Shown: piece after piece, positions 17,151 to 24,129 of the stretch
How the letters are laid out: the number at the start of each line of letters is the position of its first letter
Numbering within the stretch: the first letter of the stretch is position 1
NCBI GenBank assembly: GCA_002395605.1
Contig: DGXO01000032.1
Span: 8,094 to 68,831 of the forward strand
Length of the DNA: 60,738 nucleotides
Reading direction: 5' to 3'
Origin: Bacteroidales bacterium UBA4230
GTDB taxonomy: Bacteria; Bacteroidota; Bacteroidia; Bacteroidales; UBA932
Position numbers and translations under genes: made by a program
The notes under the pieces: generated by a model
Seen by the model: the letters and a program-made list of their open reading frames with translations, nothing else
The model's database searches: none
What the model was told of the DNA's origin: nothing

Positions 17151-17450
17151 TTGGCGTCTCTTGGCCCGAGGTTCCCGTTTCGAAATAAGTTTAGAGCATT
17201 ATGTTTTTGCTGGGCTTTATTCATTTGTTTTTCTTGCGGAGTTGCACGTAATAATTCGGATGTATATAAATGGGAATACGACGAGGAGTTGAAAGAGCGG
17301 GTATATAGTTATGTCGAGGATTGGCCGACATATAATGAAAAGGAATGGGATAAGGAACTGACCATAGAGTTTGGTAAAAGTTTTACTTACCGCCGTGGAG
17401 AAAACGAGGCAGCACCCGGACGCATTAATGGGCGCCCTGTAAATACGTAG
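17151..17450 (+). CDS. Hypothetical small lipoprotein, uncertain start
   Basis: This up to 99-residue frame has a hydrophobic stretch ending in the lipobox-like ICFSC and then a hydrophilic, Tyr/Trp/Glu-rich mature part. The only start available in frame is TTG at 17151, and there is no -7 box nearby, so the 5' end may be degraded or the gene may be fused upstream by a frameshift. A competing 57-codon frame starts with ATG at 17119. Codon use is more A/T-rich than in the surrounding genes. Confidence 0.4.
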   Translation: MASLGPRFPFRNKFRALCFCWALFICFSCGVARNNSDVYKWEYDEELKERVYSYVEDWPTYNEKEWDKELTIEFGKSFTYRRGENEAAPGRINGRPVNT

Positions 17451-17494
17451 TATGGCAGTTACTCATATGCCCGCACTGAATAAATGATAAATCG

Positions 17495-18037
17495 ATGAAA
17501 GAAGACTTAGGATTTTGGGACAACCGTAAAACTGGCGCATGTGTATTTAACCGGAAGTTTTCAGATATCTTGGAAAATCTAGAAATTGATCTTTCCAAGA
17601 TTGATCAATACCGGTTGCCATTAAAGTATGCCAGATATTATAAACAGATTATCAGAGAGCCATCACAGGAAGCGTACACATATAAACTATGGAAAAACCG
17701 CTATGCTACGTTTTGGGATGACGACGTAATGCTGAACGAGTGGTCTAACAATCGCATGTATTTCGATTCCTCTGACTCACTGAAAGACAATATGGGCACG
17801 GCCATATGGTTTGCTGTTGAATTGGCCAGGCATCTTGAAAGTATTCCAATGGATTTAGTAGTTATATTGTCATACCATGACATATACGATAAACATTCGG
17901 AACCTTTTTTAGACTGCGAAGATATTGTCAATGTTACTTTCTGCCGCGCTCCTGGCCCGGAGGATATATTAAACTCCGTTTGTGATTGCATAATGGTAAT
18001 AAAAAGCGGAGCATCCAATTTCTATCGCCTGGGATGA
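17495..18037 (+). CDS. Hypothetical protein (180 aa)
   Basis: This soluble protein is rich in Asp, Tyr and Trp and has no recognised motif; PLKYARYYKQIIREPSQEAY and FWDDDVMLNEWSNNRMYF look like parts of a folded domain. There is no signal peptide. It sits 44 nt after the small lipoprotein, and its last 16 nt overlap the convergent xerD. Together the two form an AT-rich accessory patch. A role such as immunity or effector protein is possible, but nothing in the sequence shows it. Confidence 0.55.
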   Translation: MKEDLGFWDNRKTGACVFNRKFSDILENLEIDLSKIDQYRLPLKYARYYKQIIREPSQEAYTYKLWKNRYATFWDDDVMLNEWSNNRMYFDSSDSLKDNMGTAIWFAVELARHLESIPMDLVVILSYHDIYDKHSEPFLDCEDIVNVTFCRAPGPEDILNSVCDCIMVIKSGASNFYRLG

Positions 18038-18882
18038 TGCTCCAGCACGGATTTGTACCAGGTGGAGGAGTCTATGTGGGTGTAGATTTCCGTGGTGAGG
18101 ATGGATTCGTGGCCCAGCATCTCCTGGACAATTCGTAAATCGGCCCCGTTTTCAATGAGGTGCGTGGCAAATGAGTGCCGGAAGGTGTGTGGAGAAATCT
18201 CCTTGTGGATGCCGGCAATCATGGCCTGTTTTTTCACCATGTTGAAAATGGAAATTCGGCTGAGGGGCTTTCCAAAGCGGTTCAGGAAAAGGATGTCTTC
18301 ATACGGACGGGCGGCAGGAACCGGGCGCTCCGGAAGATAGGCCTTGACGGCATCGGCCGCCATTTCCCCAAGCGGCACCAGCCTCTGTTTGTCTCCTTTG
18401 CCTATCACATCCACGAAGCCCTCCTCAAAGTCTATTCGGGAAATCCTGAGCGTAGCGGCCTCTGAGACGCGGAGCCCGCAGCCGTATAGCACTTCAAGGA
18501 TGGCGCGGTCCCGTTTGCCGGTAGCGGACTTGAGATCCACGGAGTCCATTATGGCCGAAACTTCCTCTACGCTTAGAACCGCCGGCAAGTACTTCCCAAG
18601 CTTGGGGGAGTCCACGTTGTCGCAGGGGTTGTACTTGATTTCCCCCTCCTGCACGCACCAGTCGAAGAAGTTCCTGAGGGCGCTCAGAAGCCTTGCCGAA
18701 CTACGTTTTGAAACTTTAATTGACCCAAGGTAATCCTCTATGTCTGAAGTTTGTACTGCCACAGGCTCAAGGCCTGTAGACTCCAGGAATGCCTCCACGT
18801 CATGACAATAGGATGCCACCGTATTTGGTGACATCCTTCGCTCAAGCATGAGGTAATTCCGGTAGTCTGTGATTATTGACAT
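18022..18882 (-). CDS. xerD: Tyrosine recombinase XerD
   Basis: This 286-residue recombinase resolves chromosome dimers with XerC under FtsK control. An N-terminal SAM-like core-binding domain (to about residue 95) precedes the catalytic domain with GCGLRVSEAATL (Arg), the catalytic Lys in GKGDKQRLVPL, HTFRHSFATHL (His-x-x-Arg), GHESILTTEIYTH and the Tyr nucleophile. The ATG at 18882 is chosen because the GTG five codons further upstream lies inside a dispersed repeat. The family's usual length of about 300 fits. It looks like the housekeeping enzyme rather than a local invertase. Confidence 0.92.
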   Translation of the reverse strand: MSIITDYRNYLMLERRMSPNTVASYCHDVEAFLESTGLEPVAVQTSDIEDYLGSIKVSKRSSARLLSALRNFFDWCVQEGEIKYNPCDNVDSPKLGKYLPAVLSVEEVSAIMDSVDLKSATGKRDRAILEVLYGCGLRVSEAATLRISRIDFEEGFVDVIGKGDKQRLVPLGEMAADAVKAYLPERPVPAARPYEDILFLNRFGKPLSRISIFNMVKKQAMIAGIHKEISPHTFRHSFATHLIENGADLRIVQEMLGHESILTTEIYTHIDSSTWYKSVLEHHPRR

Positions 18883-18885
18883 TTG

Positions 18886-18921
18886 AGATTTCTCCACTCG
18901 CTGCGCTCGGTCGAAATGACA
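18886..18921. repeat. Dispersed intergenic repeat abutting xerD
   Basis: The 36-bp stretch beginning AGATTTCTCCACTCGCTG and ending GGTCGAAATGACA fills the gap between xerD and the M49 peptidase gene. I recall near-identical sequences as scattered repeats in other uncultured bacterial genomes. No second copy was seen in this window. Confidence 0.5.
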
Positions 18922-18925
18922 ATGA

Positions 18926-20926
18926 TTAGAGCGTACCGTACTTTTTGCCGTAGAGCATCATCTGGCCAATGTAGTCGTCGGTGTAAACCGGGACATAGTC
19001 CGTGACAGTGCCGTCAGGGCCAGTGACAGGCTGGATTTCCGGGTTTACAAAGCCGCCGTAAGGCTTGAGGTTAAGGGCGTTGTAGCGCTCCAGGACCTCC
19101 TTGTGAAGCTCAGGGTCTATGTTTACGGCATAGGTTTCAATGAGTGCCTTTCCGGCCTCATAGTCTCCTTCGGACTTGATGCGCTGGATTTCGGCAAGAA
19201 GCTCTGCAAACAGGGCGCGGAGCTTCACGTAGTCGTTGACCACAAAGTAAGTTTTTCCGTCACGGACCTTCTTTTCAATCACATTGTCCTTGGCGCCCTT
19301 TTCATAGCACCATTCGGCAATGAGCTTGCGGTTTTGCATGTGGGCCTCCGTGTTGGGGCGGCCAAGCTCCACGCGTGTGAACTGGACCATGAGGCCGTTG
19401 CGGATGTAATTGGCGTATTCGGCCTTGTATGCCTCAGGGTCAGGCATTATGCCAAGCTCTACCATCTTGGGGTCTGCGGTGAAATACAGGCCGAAAAGGT
19501 CTGCGCGGGCTTCCTCCAGGGCCGATGCATACTCTCCCATGGCGGTGGTGCTTACCCCGGGAAGAAGCTGGCCGGAGCCGTGTCCAAGGCATTCGTGGAG
19601 GTCCGTATGGATTTCATCGGCCACGGTGCCCCATTTCTTGGCAAGCTCTATCTCCTTCTCATTGTACGCGAACTCCGTGAGGGTGCTCGCGGGCATTTCC
19701 TGTGCGGAGTAGTCGTAGGTGTGCGTGATGTTTGCGATGGTGACGCTCTTGGAGCCGTGCTCCTTGCGAATCCAGTCTGCGTTGGGAAGATTGATGCCGA
19801 TGGGCGTGGAAGGATAGCTGTCTCCGGAGAGGCATACGGCGTTTATCACCTTTGCCGAAACACCCTTGACCTTTTCCTTGCGGAAGCGGGGATCAACAGG
19901 GGAGTGGTCCTCGAACCACTGGGCGTTGGAGCTGAGGGTTTCCGTGCGCTTGGAGGCCTCGAAGTCCTTGATATTGACATAGCCCTCCCAGGAGGCTTTT
20001 CGGCCCAGAGGGTCATTGTAGTCCTCAATGAAGCCGTTTATGAAATCCACCGTTCCGATGGTGTCCTTCACCCATTCGATGTTGAACTGGTCCCACTTGC
20101 GGAGGTCTCCGGTGTTGTAGTACTCTATGAGGAGCCCCAGGGCACGCTTCTGGATGTCATTTTCGGCAACCTCGCGGGCCTTTGAAAGTTCTTCGCAGAT
20201 TTTCTCAATGGCGGGGGAGTAGATGCCTCCAACCTTCCAGGGAAGTTCACGGATGACGCCGTCCTTGCCCTTCACCACCTTGGTGTTGAGGCCGTAGGAA
20301 ATGGGATGGGGGTCCTTGGGGTCCACTATCCCGGCATAGTACTTCTCTACCTCTGCACGGCTGACGTTTTCATAAAAATTCACGGCCGATTGTTTCACTA
20401 TGTCTCCGGAAGTTTCCGTGGAACGCCTCTGGGGATAGATGGCTGGGTCATAGATGATATCCAGAAGGCCGGGATCTGATACTCCGGCCTTGTCCAGGAG
20501 CGAAGCGAAATACTCCCTGGGACAGGCGGGGAAAAACTTGTCCTCTGCGTAATGGTGATGGATGCCGTTGGAGAAGAACACCCTCTTGGCGTAGACCACG
20601 AAATTCCTGTAGTCTTCGGAGTCTTCGGCCGGGGTTTCCAGGATGGCCTCAAGGGCGTGACGCACCCTTAGGTTGTCCTTGCAATTCTGGTCCCAGAGTA
20701 TGTCACGGCCGTATTTTGCGGCTTCGGCAAGGTGATAGGCGTATTCCTTCTGCTGAAGGGAAAGGTTTTCCCAGCCGGGAATCTGGTAACGCATTACCTT
20801 GAGGTCTGCGAAAGAGTCTATGGTGTATTTGAAATCATTCTCCGGTTTCTCCGACGGAGCCCCGCAGCCGCCCACTATGGCGGCGCTTCCAAGCAGCGAT
20901 ATCATTGTCTTTGCAAATTGTTTCAT
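18926..20926 (-). CDS. M49 family (dipeptidyl-peptidase III) zinc metallopeptidase, lipoprotein
   Basis: This 666-residue lipoprotein has lipobox SAAIVGGC. M49 enzymes remove dipeptides from the N-termini of oligopeptides. The zinc site HECLGH (family HExxxH) and the second ligand helix EEARADLFGLY are clear, and the length fits. The ATG at 20926 gives a proper lipoprotein signal; the longer frame upstream crosses the promoter. It is divergent from a C11 peptidase lipoprotein. Confidence 0.88.
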   Translation of the reverse strand: MKQFAKTMISLLGSAAIVGGCGAPSEKPENDFKYTIDSFADLKVMRYQIPGWENLSLQQKEYAYHLAEAAKYGRDILWDQNCKDNLRVRHALEAILETPAEDSEDYRNFVVYAKRVFFSNGIHHHYAEDKFFPACPREYFASLLDKAGVSDPGLLDIIYDPAIYPQRRSTETSGDIVKQSAVNFYENVSRAEVEKYYAGIVDPKDPHPISYGLNTKVVKGKDGVIRELPWKVGGIYSPAIEKICEELSKAREVAENDIQKRALGLLIEYYNTGDLRKWDQFNIEWVKDTIGTVDFINGFIEDYNDPLGRKASWEGYVNIKDFEASKRTETLSSNAQWFEDHSPVDPRFRKEKVKGVSAKVINAVCLSGDSYPSTPIGINLPNADWIRKEHGSKSVTIANITHTYDYSAQEMPASTLTEFAYNEKEIELAKKWGTVADEIHTDLHECLGHGSGQLLPGVSTTAMGEYASALEEARADLFGLYFTADPKMVELGIMPDPEAYKAEYANYIRNGLMVQFTRVELGRPNTEAHMQNRKLIAEWCYEKGAKDNVIEKKVRDGKTYFVVNDYVKLRALFAELLAEIQRIKSEGDYEAGKALIETYAVNIDPELHKEVLERYNALNLKPYGGFVNPEIQPVTGPDGTVTDYVPVYTDDYIGQMMLYGKKYGTL

Positions 20927-20948
20927 AAGCGTATTTGTTCCATTTGCA

Positions 20949-20956
20949 CAAATATA
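20949..20956 (-). promoter_or_regulatory. -7 promoter element TATATTTG of the M49 peptidase gene
   Basis: A perfect consensus match on the minus strand, with a leader of about 20 nt. Confidence 0.65.
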
Positions 20957-20968
20957 TGAAAATTTCAT

Positions 20969-20976
20969 TAACTTTG
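20969..20976 (+). promoter_or_regulatory. -7 promoter element TAACTTTG of the C11 peptidase gene
   Basis: TAACTTTG followed by 9 nt and the ATG at 20986. It lies only 13 bp from the divergent M49 promoter box. Confidence 0.65.
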
Positions 20977-20985
20977 CGAGATAAG

Positions 20986-22338
20986 ATGAGGTATTTACGT
21001 AAAATACGGGGTGTCTTCTCCCTCACAATCCTTCTGGCACTGGTACTCTCCTGCGCCAAGGACCGCTATTTTGAAACGGACCACCAGGCCTCCGGGGGCT
21101 CATCTTATGTTCCCCAGACCAAGGGCAGGGTTACGCCCGTGGTAGACCGTAACGTCATGATAATGATATCCGGGGGCCGAAACTCCCTTGCCGGGTATCT
21201 CTCCGATGACCTTGCAGAAATCGAGGAAAGTGACATCCCTTCCGGCCGGTTTGCCACGAAGCACGTCCTGGTGGTGTTTTCGCGTATCGGCTCCAATAAA
21301 AACCAAGAGACTCCCTGTGTCCTGTACCGCCTCTACCGTGACCAAAACGGGAATGCCGTGAGGGATACCCTCAGGACCTGGGGCGGCTTTGAGCAGATGT
21401 TCGGCGGAAATACCATGAAGGAAGCACTCCGGACCGTGGTGGACGAATTCCCCGGAAGCCATTATGGGATAGTGCTCTCTTCCCATGCCACGGGCTATCT
21501 TCCGGACGGCTATTACAAAGACCCTTCGGCGTATGAGCAGGCCCATGGCGGAGGATCTTCGTCTTCGACATTGTCCCTCAGGGGCTGCGGGGTGCTCTCC
21601 CCGGAAGAGTTTGAGCCCATCCCGGAGTATCCTGCCGTTAAGTCCGTGGGTCAGGACGACGACGTGTCCGGGTCCGTGGAAATGGAAATAAGGGCATTCC
21701 GTGACGCCCTGCCGTGCCACATGGATTACATCCTCTTTGACGCCTGCCTGATGGCCTGCATAGAGGTTGCCTATGAGCTCAGGGACATGGCCACCATAAT
21801 AGGTTTTTCTCCCACCGAAATCCTTGCCGACGGCTTTGACTATAAACTCCTCGCTTCACGCCTCGTCACGGATTCCCCGGATCCCGTGCAGGTGTGCCGT
21901 GACTATTTTGAGCAGTACAGGATTCTCCCAGAGGGCTCGGACACCCGCTGCGCCACTATTTCGGCCGTGGATACCCGTTACCTGGATGAACTTGCCGCCG
22001 TGTGCCGGACCTTGTTCGAGAAATACCGCACTGCAATGGGCTGTGTGAATGCAGACTCTGTCCAGCGGTATTTCCGCGCAGGCAGGCATTTCTTCTATGA
22101 CATCAGGGACATCCTCTCCAAATCCGGGGCATCGGAGGAAGACCTTCGGGAATTTGATTCCGCCCTTGGGAAGGTGGTGATTTACAAGGACCACACACCA
22201 TCCTTCCTGGGCATTCAGATAAAAGACGATTCATACAGCGGCCTTTCAATGTACCTTCCCAGGATGGGGTCCCGCGTACTTGATGATTTCTACAGGGAGA
22301 ATATTTCCTGGAATGCGGCCACCCAATTAGTCAAGTAA
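20986..22338 (+). CDS. Clostripain-like (C11) cysteine peptidase, lipoprotein
   Basis: This 450-residue surface lipoprotein has lipobox LALVLSC. C11 peptidases cleave after Arg or Lys. The catalytic His lies in YGIVLSSHATGYLP and the catalytic Cys in ILFDACLMACIEVAYEL, in the order and spacing of the family. The start at 20986 was chosen from the -7 box 9 nt upstream and the signal peptide. It is followed after 15 nt by sppA, so the two are likely co-transcribed. Confidence 0.87.
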   Translation: MRYLRKIRGVFSLTILLALVLSCAKDRYFETDHQASGGSSYVPQTKGRVTPVVDRNVMIMISGGRNSLAGYLSDDLAEIEESDIPSGRFATKHVLVVFSRIGSNKNQETPCVLYRLYRDQNGNAVRDTLRTWGGFEQMFGGNTMKEALRTVVDEFPGSHYGIVLSSHATGYLPDGYYKDPSAYEQAHGGGSSSSTLSLRGCGVLSPEEFEPIPEYPAVKSVGQDDDVSGSVEMEIRAFRDALPCHMDYILFDACLMACIEVAYELRDMATIIGFSPTEILADGFDYKLLASRLVTDSPDPVQVCRDYFEQYRILPEGSDTRCATISAVDTRYLDELAAVCRTLFEKYRTAMGCVNADSVQRYFRAGRHFFYDIRDILSKSGASEEDLREFDSALGKVVIYKDHTPSFLGIQIKDDSYSGLSMYLPRMGSRVLDDFYRENISWNAATQLVK

Positions 22339-22353
22339 TTAAAATTCAGATAT

Positions 22354-24126
22354 ATGAAAGAATTTGTAAAGACCATGTTGGCGGTAATCTGTGCACTCAT
22401 AGTGCTCAGGGTTCTGGCCTTTATCTTCATGATTGTCATGTTTGCGGGCGCTTTTGCAAGCGGCTCCGGTGCACCTCTTCCCAAGGAAGGCGTGCTGGAC
22501 CTTGACATGTCAAAGTTCGTTATCGCGGAGCAGACCCAGGACAACCCCGTCCCTTCCTTCTCCCTCAGCGGAAGCTTCAGCATGCCGGATGCCCAGATAG
22601 GTCTTCTGGATGCAATCCATGCCGTTGAGGCTGCTGCCGCAGACCCCGGTGTAAAGTACATTCTCCTTAGACCGGAAGGCGCCACTGCAGGCCTTGCACA
22701 CGCAGAAGAGTTCAGAAGGGCGCTTTCAGAATTCCGACGCAGCGGAAAGCCCGTCATCGCCTGGCTGCAGGCTCCTTCCAACGGGTCTTACTACCTTGCC
22801 ACGGTGGCGGACAAAGTGTACTTGTCTTCATATCACGGGTTCAGCTATCAGCTGATTGGCCTTTCCAGCCAGATGATTTTTCTCAAGGACATTCTTGACA
22901 AGGTGGGCGTCAATGTCCAGCTTATCCGTCACGGAAAGTACAAGAGCGCAGGCGAAATGTACATCCGCAGCTCTGCATCCCCGGAAAACCGTGAGCAGAA
23001 CCAGGTGATGATTAATTCGGCCTGGAAAACCCTCACTTCGGCCATATCTTCGTCAAGGGAAATCTCCGAGGAAGAGTTCAACTCCCTTGTAGACCGTCTT
23101 GCCCTTGCCGAGCCCGAGGATTTCCTTGCCCACGGCCTTGTGGACGCCCTCATGACGCGCTCTGAGCTTGTTGAGAAGCTCTGCATCCTTGCCGGCGTGG
23201 AAAGTGAGGAGAAGCTTAAGCTCATTCCCTTTGCCGATTACGCCCTTGCAAAGGTTTCGCCTGTCCTGAAGCCCAATGTGGCAATCATCTACGCAGACGG
23301 CGAAATTGTTGATGGCGAAGACTTTACGAATATCGACGGGGACCGTTTTGTAAGGGAAATCAATAAGGCTGCCAAGGACAACTCCATCAAGGCAGTTGTG
23401 CTTCGCGTGAATTCTCCCGGCGGAAGCGTTTCGGCATCCGTGAAAATCCGCACCGCCCTTGACAGCCTGCAGGCCAAAAAGCCCCTTGTGGCATCTTTCG
23501 GCAACTATGCTGCATCCGGCGGCTACTGGATTTCCAACGGTTGTGAGAAAATTTATGCCGATGCAAATACCGTCACCGGCTCAATCGGCGTATTCTCCAT
23601 GATCCCTGAGTTCTCCAAGGTTACCAAAAATGTTGGCGTAAACTTTGAGACCGTTGGTTCCAACAAGCACTCCGACATGTTCTCCCTCATGCGTCCCTTC
23701 GACAAAACAGAACTTGACTACATGCAGGCAAGCGTGGAGGACATCTACGAGAGCTTCGTGAACCTTGTGGCCGATGGCCGCAAGATGGCTCCTTCGGCCG
23801 TTGACGAGATTGCCCAGGGCCGTGTGTGGATGGGCTCCGACGCTCTTGGGATCGGGCTTGTGGATGAAATCGGCACCCTGCAGGATGCCCTTGTCTACGC
23901 CGCCTCCCTTGCCGGAATCGGCCCCGACGAAATCCGTACGGCCGCATTCCCCGCACCTCTCACCTTTGCCCAGCAGCTCATGGAAAGCCTTGGACAGGGC
24001 TCCAGCGAGCCTTCCATCCTTGCCGGAACTCCGTTTGAAGGCCTTGGACAGGAGCTTAACGGCATCCTCTCATCAAAGAGCGGAAAGCCCATGGCCCGTC
24101 TTCCTTACGCCTACGAATTCAAGTAG
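22354..24126 (+). CDS. sppA: Signal peptide peptidase SppA, 67K type
   Basis: This 590-residue inner-membrane serine peptidase degrades leftover signal peptides. One N-terminal membrane anchor (about 5-35) is followed by two tandem S49 domains. The catalytic Lys is in HGKYKSAGEMY in the first domain and the catalytic Ser in NYAASGGYWIS in the second, the arrangement of the E. coli 67-kDa type. GSIGVFSMIPEF follows. The AddB-like gene starts 3 nt after its stop. Confidence 0.93.
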   Translation: MKEFVKTMLAVICALIVLRVLAFIFMIVMFAGAFASGSGAPLPKEGVLDLDMSKFVIAEQTQDNPVPSFSLSGSFSMPDAQIGLLDAIHAVEAAAADPGVKYILLRPEGATAGLAHAEEFRRALSEFRRSGKPVIAWLQAPSNGSYYLATVADKVYLSSYHGFSYQLIGLSSQMIFLKDILDKVGVNVQLIRHGKYKSAGEMYIRSSASPENREQNQVMINSAWKTLTSAISSSREISEEEFNSLVDRLALAEPEDFLAHGLVDALMTRSELVEKLCILAGVESEEKLKLIPFADYALAKVSPVLKPNVAIIYADGEIVDGEDFTNIDGDRFVREINKAAKDNSIKAVVLRVNSPGGSVSASVKIRTALDSLQAKKPLVASFGNYAASGGYWISNGCEKIYADANTVTGSIGVFSMIPEFSKVTKNVGVNFETVGSNKHSDMFSLMRPFDKTELDYMQASVEDIYESFVNLVADGRKMAPSAVDEIAQGRVWMGSDALGIGLVDEIGTLQDALVYAASLAGIGPDEIRTAAFPAPLTFAQQLMESLGQGSSEPSILAGTPFEGLGQELNGILSSKSGKPMARLPYAYEFK

Positions 24127-24129
24127 CTC

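Noticed and set aside
15643..18037. Complete phage-defence system
   Set aside because: Only the AlbA_2 ATP-binding protein has a known association; no effector, nuclease or transmembrane killer domain is recognisable in the two downstream genes.
18022..18882. XerD as the invertase for the switch at 55263-55509
   Set aside because: It is 37 kb away, has all marks of the housekeeping chromosome-dimer recombinase, and nothing links its site to the 16-bp repeats.
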